Shown here piece after piece: positions 36,728-45,259 of a stretch of 64,000 nt of DNA. The number at the start of each line of letters is the position of its first letter. The first letter of the stretch is position 1. The notes beneath the pieces were generated by a model. It was not told where the DNA came from, did no database searches, and saw only the letters and a list, made by a program, of their open reading frames with translations. A program made the translations under genes and the position numbers. This DNA is from Acinetobacter sp. YWS30-1 (GTDB taxonomy: Bacteria; Pseudomonadota; Gammaproteobacteria; Pseudomonadales; Moraxellaceae), in assembly GCF_033558715.1 (NCBI RefSeq), contig NZ_CP114606.1:496001-560000 (forward strand), read 5' to 3'.

Positions 36728-38530
36728 TTAGAATGCGAAATGTTCAGCATCTAAAGACATAAGCGGTTCTACACCAGTTGCAATCACGTCAACGTGTGAA
36801 CGAACACGTGGCAGGATTTTCTTGAAGTAGAAGCGTGCAGTCGTCAATTTAGCATTGTAGAAGTCTGCATCAATGGTACCTGCAGCAAGAGTCTCTTGAG
36901 CAACCAGTGCCATACGAGCCCACAGGTAAGCCAGTGTTACATAACCAGAGAAGTACAGGTAATCTACTGCAGCTGCACCCACTTCTTCAGGGTTTTGCAT
37001 CGCACGCATACCAATCTGCATGGTCAGGTCACCCCATTCTTTGTTCAATGCCGCAAGCGGTTCAACAAATTCTTTCATTGCAGAATTGTCTTTGTTCGCT
37101 TCCGCAAATTTGTGGATGATCTTAGTGAAGTCTTTCAACATCGCACCTTGAGTACCCAGTACTTTACGGCCTAACAGATCCAGTGCTTGAATCTCAGTCG
37201 TACCTTCGTACAGGCAGGCAATACGTGTATCACGTACGATTTGTTCCATGCCATGCTCAGAGATAAAGCCGTGACCACCGAAGACTTGAACACCATGTTT
37301 CGCAGCTTCTGAACCAGTTTCAGTCAGGAATGCTTTTGCGATTGGAGTTAATAGCGACAGGATATTGTCAGCGAACTTGCGCTCTTCTTCAGAAGTACCT
37401 TGTTCAACCACATCAGCATATTGAGCCAACAGGTAAACCAGTGCACGACCACCTTCAGCAAATGCTTTTTGAGTTAAAAGCATGTTACGTACAGCTGGAT
37501 GAACAATAATTGGATCAGCTTCTTTTTCAGGTGCCTTAGGACCCGAAAGAGAACGCATTGCCAGACGGTCTTTGGCATAAGTTAAAGCGCCTTGGAACGC
37601 CGCTTCAGATGCAGACAGACCTTGTACAGCAGTACCGATACGTGCAGTGTTCATGAAGGTGAACATGCAGTTCAGACCACGGTTTTCAGGACCAATCAGG
37701 AAGCCTTTTGCGTTATCGAAGTTGATGACACAAGTTGCGTTGCCATGGATCCCCATTTTGTGTTCGATTGAACCACAACGTACGCCGTTACGCTCACCGA
37801 TTGAACCGTCAGCATTCAGATTGAATTTTGGTACGATGAACAGAGAAATACCTTTAGTACCTTTAGGCGCGCCAGGCAGACGAGCAAGTACGATGTGGAT
37901 GATGTTCTCTGCCATGTCGTGTTCACCAGCAGAGATAAAGATTTTCTCGCCAGAGATTGCATAGCTACCATCAGCTTGTGGTTCAGCTTTAGTGCGGATG
38001 ATGCCGAGGTCAGAACCTGCATGAGATTCAGTTAGACACATGGTACCTGTCCATTCACCTGAAACCAGTTTAGGCAGGTAAGCGTCTTTTTGTTCTTGAG
38101 AACCGTGGTGTTCTAAAGTACGAACTGCACCATGAGATAGACCAGGGTACATACCCCATGCCCAGTTCGCAGTACCCACCATTTCAGAAAGAGTGATACC
38201 TAAAGAATTTGGTAAGCCTTGACCGCCGTATTGCTCTTCAGCAGAAAGAGAAGGGAAGCCTAGCTCGATGTATTTTTGGTACGCTTCTTTAAAGCCAGTC
38301 GGTGTTGTTACAACGCCGTCATTCCAGGTACAACCTTCACGGTCGCCGACCTGATTTAGAGGAGATAATTCATTTTCACAGAAGTCAGCTGCAGCTTCTA
38401 GGTACTGATCAACCAACTCACGGCTTACGTTTTCTTGAAACGCAGGAAGTTTTGCGTAATGTTCTTCAGCATTTAATAATTCGTGTAGAACGAATTGCAT
38501 GTCACGTAAGGGCGCTTTGTATTGTGGCAT
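36728..38530 (-). CDS. Acyl-CoA dehydrogenase (C-terminal-extended, DmdC-like), second copy
   Basis: A 600-residue paralogue of the downstream gene with the same block order: GEWTGTMCLTESHAG, AISGEKIFISAGEHD, IEHKMGIHGNATCVINFD and VFGGHGFISEHGMEQIVRDTRIACLYEGTTE. It should oxidise acyl-CoA with FAD and pass electrons to ETF. Chain-length preference cannot be read from sequence. RBS GAGGAAAC precedes ATG 38530. Tandem duplication followed by divergence is the simplest origin of the pair. Confidence 0.92.
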   Translation of the reverse strand: MPQYKAPLRDMQFVLHELLNAEEHYAKLPAFQENVSRELVDQYLEAAADFCENELSPLNQVGDREGCTWNDGVVTTPTGFKEAYQKYIELGFPSLSAEEQYGGQGLPNSLGITLSEMVGTANWAWGMYPGLSHGAVRTLEHHGSQEQKDAYLPKLVSGEWTGTMCLTESHAGSDLGIIRTKAEPQADGSYAISGEKIFISAGEHDMAENIIHIVLARLPGAPKGTKGISLFIVPKFNLNADGSIGERNGVRCGSIEHKMGIHGNATCVINFDNAKGFLIGPENRGLNCMFTFMNTARIGTAVQGLSASEAAFQGALTYAKDRLAMRSLSGPKAPEKEADPIIVHPAVRNMLLTQKAFAEGGRALVYLLAQYADVVEQGTSEEERKFADNILSLLTPIAKAFLTETGSEAAKHGVQVFGGHGFISEHGMEQIVRDTRIACLYEGTTEIQALDLLGRKVLGTQGAMLKDFTKIIHKFAEANKDNSAMKEFVEPLAALNKEWGDLTMQIGMRAMQNPEEVGAAAVDYLYFSGYVTLAYLWARMALVAQETLAAGTIDADFYNAKLTTARFYFKKILPRVRSHVDVIATGVEPLMSLDAEHFAF

Positions 38531-38784
38531 ATCGGTTTCCTCAATACTGGTTTAGACCAGCGTTATCATCCTAAATTAATTGAAACGTGCCTTCAGTGAC
38601 ACGTATTGCTATGAATCTAATCGTGCAACATCTTGCCCGGCCATACAAGCTTTCAGGCGGCTTTCTTGGTGACTATAAAGTCAAAGATTAATCTGCACGG
38701 AACAGTAAACATGTTGACTGCAAAGACTTTTGTAGAAATTAGCAGAACATGAATGGTCAAAAGAGGACTGAGGAGTCAGCTATA
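38531..38784. other. Upstream region of the acyl-CoA dehydrogenase gene
   Basis: About 250 bp without a reading frame. It holds the promoter of the - strand dehydrogenase, but no clear operator was recognised. Confidence 0.4.
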
Positions 38785-38809
38785 AAAAAAAGGCACCCGA
38801 AGGTGCCTG
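38785..38809 (-). terminator. UUCG-loop terminator after the LTxxQ lipoprotein gene
   Basis: On the - strand AGGCACC-TTCG-GGTGCCT is followed by a run of T. This is a very stable classic terminator about 30 bp after the lipoprotein stop. Confidence 0.92.
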
Positions 38810-38840
38810 AATTTGAAGGAATAAGAAACGTAGAAGAAGA

Positions 38841-39470
38841 TTAAGATGCAGCTTTAGTCATCTTAATGGGTGCATTCGGCTGGAAGTGCACGATACATTG
38901 ACCATCAATAGTTTGAGTACCCGCTTTCACTTGAACGGCCTTGCCGTGGGTTTGACCTTTACAAGCGTTGGCAAACGCAGTTTGTAAAGCCTGACGTTCT
39001 GATAAACGCTGATCATACTGTTTAACCATTTCTGCACGTTGACTATCCGTTAATGCTTCTCCACGGTTCATACCACCTCGGAATTCACCACGCATTGGAC
39101 GATGTTCACCGCGCATACTACGGAATTCACCACGTTGACCTGTGATGCCTTTATGGTCAGGTTTGAAAGAAATCTTGCATTGCCCATCAATGGTTTTATC
39201 ACCCGCCTTGATTTGGACTGCACTACCTACAGCTTTACCGTCACAGGCCTGTTGAATCTGTTTATGCAATTGCATGCGTTCTGCACGAGCGGCTTTGAAT
39301 TGTTCGCGTTGCTCTGGAGTGAGACGATGCTGTTTTTGACCTTCATGATGTTTCATCATACGAGAATGATCTTTCTGCTCATTCACGTTGCTCGTAGATT
39401 GACAGGCAGTCAATGCACCCATCGATAAAACACTGGCACTGATTAAGGCAATTTTTGTCATTGCTTTCAT
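38841..39470 (-). CDS. LTxxQ (Spy/CpxP-like) lipoprotein with internal duplication
   Basis: The 209-residue product starts at ATG 39470 and has a lipoprotein signal with lipobox LTAC (Cys23). Two similar units follow. Each has an LTxxQ motif (LTPEQ at about 50, LTDSQ at about 141), a charged helix, and then an AVQIKAGDKTIDGQC or AVQVKAGTQTIDGQC stretch. Between them is an RG-rich linker (EFRSMRGEHRPMRGEF). LTxxQ proteins such as Spy and CpxP are envelope-stress chaperones, and spy is a BaeR target in E. coli. Here the gene is divergent from baeSR, which fits. The lipid anchor and doubled layout are unlike Spy. Confidence 0.82.
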   Translation of the reverse strand: MKAMTKIALISASVLSMGALTACQSTSNVNEQKDHSRMMKHHEGQKQHRLTPEQREQFKAARAERMQLHKQIQQACDGKAVGSAVQIKAGDKTIDGQCKISFKPDHKGITGQRGEFRSMRGEHRPMRGEFRGGMNRGEALTDSQRAEMVKQYDQRLSERQALQTAFANACKGQTHGKAVQVKAGTQTIDGQCIVHFQPNAPIKMTKAAS

Positions 39471-39607
39471 GTTTTTACCCCATTCAAGAGCTGATTCTTT
39501 TTGATGAGTAAAGATTAAATAATAAAGATGAAGAAACAATGGAGAGTTTTTTAAGTCTGTGTTCGCTACAATAATGAATATAGAGAAGAAAAACTGAGAT
39601 TTTTACT

Positions 39608-41272
39608 TTGAAGATTCGCCGTATTCCGATTGCATTACGTCTGTTTTTGACTGTTTTATTGACCACCCTGGTAATTACCACGGTGAGTCTGGGCGTATTG
39701 CATCTGAATATGCAGCGCAACTTTACCCGCTATGTGGCGGATGTAGAAATGCAGAAGCTGGATCATGTGATCGAGAATCTGGCTGATGTCTATACAGTAT
39801 ATGAAGACTGGGGTAACGCCATTCAGGCGCAGATTCTGCAAATTGAAGGTGAAGCTGCACCGGATGATTATGACCGTTTATCGCGCTGGTGGTTGCGCCG
39901 TCAGTATGATATTGCCTTACAGCAGCGTTACTTTCAGGAGCAGACCTTAGCCACTGTAGCGCCTTCAAGTATGGTTGAACCAAATCTGACATCGCGTTCA
40001 GTCAATGAAGAAGAATTACGTATTCTGGCATCTAACCTGCCTTCACAATTCCAGCCCTTTGAAGGTTTAAGATTTCCACTTAGCTCCAATCAGAACCTGT
40101 TTAGAACCGACCGTAAAGACAATAATGGCGGTCAACAGTCAGTTCAGCCGCCTACCGGCAAGAAGCAGTTCATCCAGATGCCAGACCGTCTGGGTCTAAG
40201 TTCACGCCTGTCGCTCTATGATGCCAAACGTCGTTTTGTAGTAGGTGAGGCGTCAGATGAGCAGATTTCTTATCGTCCGATTATGGTCGAAAACCAGGTA
40301 GTCGGTTATTTGGGTTTGAAACCGGTTTTAGACCAAGATGATGCTTTAAGTATTAATTTCTTTAGTAATCAGAAACGTTACCTATTTTTAGTTTATGGTT
40401 TAAGTATTCTAGCCAGTCTGATTGCTGCATTATTACTGGCAACTTATTTTAAAAAACCGATTCAGCGTTTGTTGAATGGTACGCGTGAATTGACTCGTGG
40501 TAATTATCAGCATCAGGTGAAAGTGAAACGTAATGATGAGCTGGGTGATCTGTCTAATGAGCTGAATCAACTGGCCGTGATTTTGGATCAGCATGAAACT
40601 TCACGCCGCCAGTGGGTAGCAGATACCTCACATGAATTGAAAACTCCGCTGGCAGTCTTGCAGGCACAGATTGAAGCGATGCAGGATGGAATCCGTAAAC
40701 CGACACCAGAGCATTTTGCGTCGATGTTGGCACAGGTAACCAGCCTGAAAAAACTGACTCAGGATCTGGCAGCTCTAGCGCAGGCTGATGCACAGCAATT
40801 ACAGTTTTACTATGCAACTGTAAATCCATGGGAGGTGGTGCAGCAGGAATTAATGAACTTCCAGCCTAAATTTGAACAGGCTGATCTGAAAGTGACTATT
40901 GAAGGTGACGGTGCTGAAGTCGAGCTGGATCTGGACCGTTTCAAGCAGATTGTAGCTAACCTGCTTAGCAACAGTATCCGTTATACAGAAGCCGGTGGTC
41001 AGGTACATATCCATACCGAACAGAATGAGAAAGAATGGACTTTATATGTCGATGACAGTCCATTCGGTTTGACTGATGAGCAGCTGGCCCGCATTGGTGA
41101 GCGTTTCTATCGTGTTGATGATTCGCGTACCCGTGCCACCGGTGGGACAGGCTTGGGTCTGGCCTTATCTTGTAAAATTACTCAGGCTATGGGTGGTAGC
41201 TTAAGCTTTGCACATTCACCATTAGGTGGTTTACGATGCAAACTGAGCTTTCCTAAACAAATGAAACCATAA
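39608..41272 (+). CDS. baeS: Envelope-stress sensor histidine kinase BaeS
   Basis: The 554-residue kinase has a first membrane segment at about 12-34, a long periplasmic domain, a second segment near 258-282 and a HAMP region. HisKA follows with the phospho-His in ADTSHELKTPLAVL, then an ATPase domain with VANLLSNSIRYT and GGTGLGLALS. The start is TTG with a weak RBS. The downstream regulator closely resembles Acinetobacter BaeR as remembered, hence BaeS. In Acinetobacter BaeSR controls efflux genes such as adeAB. Identity of the sensor rests partly on that pairing. Confidence 0.8.
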   Translation: MKIRRIPIALRLFLTVLLTTLVITTVSLGVLHLNMQRNFTRYVADVEMQKLDHVIENLADVYTVYEDWGNAIQAQILQIEGEAAPDDYDRLSRWWLRRQYDIALQQRYFQEQTLATVAPSSMVEPNLTSRSVNEEELRILASNLPSQFQPFEGLRFPLSSNQNLFRTDRKDNNGGQQSVQPPTGKKQFIQMPDRLGLSSRLSLYDAKRRFVVGEASDEQISYRPIMVENQVVGYLGLKPVLDQDDALSINFFSNQKRYLFLVYGLSILASLIAALLLATYFKKPIQRLLNGTRELTRGNYQHQVKVKRNDELGDLSNELNQLAVILDQHETSRRQWVADTSHELKTPLAVLQAQIEAMQDGIRKPTPEHFASMLAQVTSLKKLTQDLAALAQADAQQLQFYYATVNPWEVVQQELMNFQPKFEQADLKVTIEGDGAEVELDLDRFKQIVANLLSNSIRYTEAGGQVHIHTEQNEKEWTLYVDDSPFGLTDEQLARIGERFYRVDDSRTRATGGTGLGLALSCKITQAMGGSLSFAHSPLGGLRCKLSFPKQMKP

Positions 41273-41286
41273 AGGAAAATATATTC

Positions 41287-41973
41287 ATGAAACATATTAT
41301 GCTGGTTGAAGACGAAGTCGAACTTGCCCTGTTGGTGCGAGATTATCTAGAGGCTGCTGGTTTTGAAGTCAGCGTGTTTCATGATGGGCAAGAAGCATAT
41401 AACAGTTTTACCCAGCGTAAACCGAGCCTGATGATCCTGGACTTGATGGTGCCGCGTATGGATGGTCTGACCATTTGCCGTAAAGTACGTGAGCAATCAG
41501 ACTTGCCGATCATTATGGTGACTGCGCGTACTGAAGAAATTGACCGTGTACTGGGCTTGAATATGGGCGCGGATGACTATATCTGCAAGCCATTTAGTCC
41601 AAAAGAACTGGTTGCCCGTGTGCAAGCCGTATTACGCCGTTTAGACCGTAAAGCTGAGCCGGAAAGCAATGATCTATTCCGTATGGATAAATCACAACAG
41701 CGTATCTGGTACCAGCAAAAAGCCTTGAACCTGACACCGACTGAATTCCGTTTGCTGGAGCTGTTCCTAGAACATGTCGGCCAGGTGTATTCACGAGCAC
41801 AATTACTAGATCATATCAATCCAGACAGTTTTGATGTGGCAGACCGTGTGATTGATAGTCATATCAAAAATTTGCGCCGTAAAATTTCAGATGCTGCGGA
41901 AACCGGAAACCGTCATGAGTGGATTCAGGCCGTTTATGGGGTAGGTTACCGTTTTGAATATCCTGAAGACTGA
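41287..41973 (+). CDS. baeR: OmpR-family response regulator BaeR
   Basis: The 228-residue protein has a receiver domain with the acidic pocket (VEDE), phospho-acceptor D52 in LMILDLMVPRMDG and Lys near 102 in CKPFSPKELVARV. A winged-helix DNA-binding domain follows (LTPTEFRLLELFLEHVGQVYSR, DRVIDSHIKNLRRKI). It lies 14 bp after the kinase gene. Sequence recall of Acinetobacter BaeR fits well. A hairpin terminator follows the stop. Confidence 0.84.
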   Translation: MKHIMLVEDEVELALLVRDYLEAAGFEVSVFHDGQEAYNSFTQRKPSLMILDLMVPRMDGLTICRKVREQSDLPIIMVTARTEEIDRVLGLNMGADDYICKPFSPKELVARVQAVLRRLDRKAEPESNDLFRMDKSQQRIWYQQKALNLTPTEFRLLELFLEHVGQVYSRAQLLDHINPDSFDVADRVIDSHIKNLRRKISDAAETGNRHEWIQAVYGVGYRFEYPED

Positions 41974-41990
41974 TATTCGAATTCGTTAAA

Positions 41991-42029
41991 GAAAAGCGGA
42001 TAGACTTCTTGGTTTGTTCGCTTTTTTAT
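41991..42029 (+). terminator. Terminator after baeR
   Basis: AAGCGGA pairs with TTCGCTT (one G-T pair) across a loop of about 18 bases, followed by a T tract. Confidence 0.7.
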
Positions 42030-42063
42030 TTCTGAAAATGATCAATATAAGAGAGCCAAAATA

Positions 42064-42570
42064 ATGAAAATCATCATTCGGGATGAACGGCTAGAAGATA
42101 TTCTAGCCATTGCTAAATTGACTCGAGCGGCTTTTCAAAATGCTGACCATTCAAGTCATACTGAACAATTCATTGTAAATAGTTTGCGTAAGCATGGGCA
42201 GTTAACGATCTCTCTAGTTGCACTTGAAAATAATCACCTGGTTGGCCATGTGGCTATTTCACCTGTCACTATCTCTTCAGGTGAAACTGGCTGGTACGGT
42301 CTTGGCTCAATTTCAGTATTACCTGCAAAACAAGGACAGGGAATCGGCACTTTACTTATGCAGGCAGCTTTAGATCGCCTGCAACAGTTGAGGGCTGAAG
42401 GATGTGTAGTTCTTGGTGAACCTCAATATTATGGTCGTTTCGGGTTTAAGGCTTTTCCAGAACTTTACCTCAAGGATGTTCCACCAGAATATTTTCAAGT
42501 CATTGCATTTAATAGATCTATTCCTCATGGGGAAGTGGTATACCATGAGGCGTTTAATGCGACACAATAA
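42064..42570 (+). CDS. GNAT-family N-acetyltransferase (YhbS-like)
   Basis: The 168-residue protein has the GNAT core with SISVLPAKQGQGIGTLLMQAAL as the acetyl-CoA binding loop (QGxGIG), and VVLGEPQYYGRFGFKAF, typical of the YhbS group. Acetyl-CoA-dependent acylation of a small molecule or protein is expected; the substrate is unknown. It is a single gene after the baeR terminator. Confidence 0.88.
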   Translation: MKIIIRDERLEDILAIAKLTRAAFQNADHSSHTEQFIVNSLRKHGQLTISLVALENNHLVGHVAISPVTISSGETGWYGLGSISVLPAKQGQGIGTLLMQAALDRLQQLRAEGCVVLGEPQYYGRFGFKAFPELYLKDVPPEYFQVIAFNRSIPHGEVVYHEAFNATQ

Positions 42571-42789
42571 TTCATCAGAAAAGAGCTATCTCTATTTAGA
42601 AATTATGGAGTTTTAAAATATAAATACCTTTTTACTAGCATCCATTATGAAATCAATTATTTATATTTCTTTTATCTTAGTAGATACAAAAAAATAAAAG
42701 TTTAATAATTAATAACTTAAATTTATGTATTAGTTGATTAGTTGGATACCCGCTACAATTCGGTTTTCTATTCATCATGAGAGCGTGTC

Positions 42790-44145
42790 TTGGAGAGTGA
42801 AACACCGCAACTACAGCGCCGTTTAAAGAACCGTCATATCCAGCTGATTGCTATGGGCGGGGCCATTGGAACCGGATTATTCTTAGGGTCCGCACAGATT
42901 ATTCAGTCCGCAGGACCTTCCATTATTCTGGGCTATCTGATTGGTGGTTTGATTGCATTTCTGATTATGCGCCAGTTGGGTGAGATGATTGTGCATGAGC
43001 CTGTGACTGGTTCATTCAGTTATTTTGCATTTAAATACTGGGGTAAATTTCCAGGTTTTTTAACCGGCTGGAATTACTGGATTTTATATATTCTGGTCGC
43101 AATGACAGAGCTGACCGCCATTGGCAAATATATCAATTACTGGTGGCCACATATCCCAGCTTGGGTGTCTGTACTTATTTTCTTTTTGGCGGTAACACTT
43201 GCCAACCTGGCCAATGTCAAAATTTATGGTGAGTCCGAATTCTGGCTATCGATGATTAAAGTCTTTGCTATCATTGCAATGATTATCTTTGGCATATATT
43301 TACTCCTCACTGCCGATGCAACTTCAACCGCTTCGATCAGCAATTTATGGATTCATGGTGGATTTTTTCCGAATGGCTTTGATGGGCTGTTTTATATGCT
43401 CGCCTTTATGATGTTTGCTTTTGGTGGTATTGAGCTGATTAGTATGGCAGCGGCAGAAACCGAAAATCCTGACAAGAACATTCCACGTGCTGTGAATCAA
43501 ACTGTGATTCGGGTATTTTTATTTTATATCTGCTCGCTTGCCGTATTACTTTCACTTGTACCATGGAATCAGCTGAATTTAGGCGATTTAGATCATAGTC
43601 CATTTGTAATGATTTTCAGCCAGATGGGGATTGAATGGGCTGCACATTTACTGAATTTCATTATTTTAACTGCTTCACTTTCAGTCTGTAATAGTGGCAT
43701 GTATGCCAATAGCCGTATGTTGATGGGGCTGGCTCAACAAGGGAATGCACCGCAATTATTTAAGAGCGTGAATAAACATGGTGTGCCTGTGGCTGCGGTA
43801 TTGTTCTCAGCATTTTTGATCTTTGGCTGTGTGATTCTGAATTACTTTGTGCCTGAAAAAGCGTTGAGTTACCTGATTTATATTGTAGTAGCAGCTGCGG
43901 TATTGAACTGGATGATGATCAGTTTGATTCATTTGAAATTTAGACAAGCCATCAAACGAAAGGGGATTCAAACCGGATTCCCAGCGATCTTTGCGCCGTT
44001 TAGCAACTATTTTGTTTTAGCTTTTATGCTGATGATTCTATACATCATGTGGACGCAAGGCTTTATGTTGTCAGTGTTGATGTTGCCGGTGTGGATTGCG
44101 GTGTTGTTTGGCGTGTTTAAGTTTCTGAATAAAAGGAATGCTTAA
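42790..44145 (+). CDS. Amino-acid permease, AroP/PheP-like (APC superfamily)
   Basis: A 451-residue inner-membrane transporter with about 12 membrane segments. The N-terminus RRLKNRHIQLIAMGGAIGTGLF and the blocks FLIMRQLGEMIVHEPVTGSF, WNYWILYILVAMTELTAIGKY and GLAQQGNAP closely follow AroP, PheP and CycA. Aromatic amino acids are the best guess from the AroP resemblance; other neutral amino acids are possible. The start is TTG with AGAGCG upstream. A terminator follows. Confidence 0.87.
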   Translation: MESETPQLQRRLKNRHIQLIAMGGAIGTGLFLGSAQIIQSAGPSIILGYLIGGLIAFLIMRQLGEMIVHEPVTGSFSYFAFKYWGKFPGFLTGWNYWILYILVAMTELTAIGKYINYWWPHIPAWVSVLIFFLAVTLANLANVKIYGESEFWLSMIKVFAIIAMIIFGIYLLLTADATSTASISNLWIHGGFFPNGFDGLFYMLAFMMFAFGGIELISMAAAETENPDKNIPRAVNQTVIRVFLFYICSLAVLLSLVPWNQLNLGDLDHSPFVMIFSQMGIEWAAHLLNFIILTASLSVCNSGMYANSRMLMGLAQQGNAPQLFKSVNKHGVPVAAVLFSAFLIFGCVILNYFVPEKALSYLIYIVVAAAVLNWMMISLIHLKFRQAIKRKGIQTGFPAIFAPFSNYFVLAFMLMILYIMWTQGFMLSVLMLPVWIAVLFGVFKFLNKRNA

Positions 44146-44164
44146 GCCTAAAATCTCCAATCAG

Positions 44165-44198
44165 AAGAAGCCCGACCAGAAATGATTGGGCTTTTTTC
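44165..44198 (+). terminator. Terminator after the permease gene
   Basis: AAGCCC and GGGCTT pair across a weaker inner stem and lead to TTTTTT. Confidence 0.8.
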
Positions 44199-44238
44199 AT
44201 ATTGTCGCAATATCTAAAGCTTTTAGATGAGTTAAGGT

Positions 44239-44793
44239 TTATTTTGATCTTAGTGGCAGAATATACTGAATACAGTCTTTAAGGTCATTTCCCAATAAAG
44301 GAAAGATGGTCCAAGCACGAAGCAGTTGCTGTTTATGAAAACCAGTTTTTTCTAATACTTGTCTTGACGCTAAATGTTCAGTAGCACAAAAGGTTTCAAT
44401 TTTATTGAGTTTTTTAGTCTGTTTTAGAAATTGGATTACCGAAGTCATCGCTTCACACATCAAACCTTGTCTCTGATAAGAAGTTCCAAGCCCGAAGTGA
44501 ATTTCCCCAATGTCATGCCTTTGTATAAAGATCAAAATACCTATGGGTTGCTGAGTTAAATGATCTGCAATAATCCACATAAACTCAGGATCTGAGTTTT
44601 CCCACTTTTGCCTTGCCCAGTTTTCTATAGTTTGTCGAGTTTGAGTTTGGTTCTGATGTGGATGTCTTTGCAAATATTTTGAAGCTGCTAGATCGCTGAA
44701 ATAGTTTTGAAATAAATTGATTTCATCACCACAGTGGTAGGAGCGGAGAATTAAACGCTTTGTCTTTAATGTTATTGGCTTGATCTTAGTCAT
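44239..44793 (-). CDS. GNAT-family acetyltransferase (RimJ/RimL type)
   Basis: The roughly 184-residue protein starts with KTKRLILRSYHCGDE, the usual opening of the RimL/Acetyltransf_3 group. It has HFGLGTSYQRQGLMCEAM as the acetyl-CoA site and ASRQVLEKTGFHK near the end. The start could be ATG 44793 or a GTG at 44808 that directly abuts the upstream gene's stop; neither has a strong RBS. It is probably co-transcribed with the yjbR-like gene. Substrate unknown. Confidence 0.85.
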   Translation of the reverse strand: MTKIKPITLKTKRLILRSYHCGDEINLFQNYFSDLAASKYLQRHPHQNQTQTRQTIENWARQKWENSDPEFMWIIADHLTQQPIGILIFIQRHDIGEIHFGLGTSYQRQGLMCEAMTSVIQFLKQTKKLNKIETFCATEHLASRQVLEKTGFHKQQLLRAWTIFPLLGNDLKDCIQYILPLRSK

Positions 44794-44808
44794 CGGTGGT
44801 ATCTGCAC

Positions 44809-45183
44809 TTATTTTTCTAATGTTCGTAATAATTCAATTCGTACTTTTTCTGCTTTCTTTAATTTCGATACTACCAGCTCATAAGAATTCTGTACTAGGT
44901 CCTCAACCAGAGATTCATCCAGTTGATTATCTTCATACACTGAAATCCAGTGTTGTTTATTCATATGCCAGCCAGCATGGATATAAGAATAAATATCTCG
45001 CAGCATAGCACCATGATCAGGCGCTACTTTTAAATTAATGACAGCTTTGCCTTGAAGATAAAACTGAAGCATAAAGACTTTATCTAGCACTTTGAATACA
45101 TCACAACCTTCACCGAAAGGCTGAGTCACAGTGACTTCAGGTAAACTTAGCGCTATCTGTGCTGAGATTTGATGTAAGGTCAT
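44809..45183 (-). CDS. MmcQ/YjbR family protein
   Basis: The 124-residue protein matches the MmcQ/YjbR fold (DUF419): LPEVTVTQPFGEGCDVFKVLDKVFML, INLKVAPDHGAMLRDIYSYIHAGWHMNKQHWISV. Members are described as DNA-binding-like but their role is unclear. It directly abuts the downstream acetyltransferase gene. Confidence 0.88.
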   Translation of the reverse strand: MTLHQISAQIALSLPEVTVTQPFGEGCDVFKVLDKVFMLQFYLQGKAVINLKVAPDHGAMLRDIYSYIHAGWHMNKQHWISVYEDNQLDESLVEDLVQNSYELVVSKLKKAEKVRIELLRTLEK

Positions 45184-45204
45184 AAGTTATGAATAAACCG
45201 AAAT

Positions 45205-45241
45205 AAAACTGTGGATAATGCTTAAATTATCCACAGTTTTT
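45205..45241 (-). terminator. Terminator with inverted DnaA-box-like arms
   Basis: AAAACTGTGGATAAT (45205-45219) pairs perfectly with ATTATCCACAGTTTT (45226-45240) over a six-base loop, a 15-bp stem that ends in T tracts on both strands. It lies after the selO stop. Each arm contains the nine-base TTATCCACA sequence of a DnaA box. Confidence 0.85.
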
Positions 45242-45259
45242 AGTCGTCTTGTGAATAAA

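Noticed and set aside
45205..45241. Replication origin at the paired DnaA boxes
   Set aside because: Only two boxes, no AT-rich unwinding element, no dnaA/dnaN/rpmH genes nearby, and the site has the shape and place of a terminator.
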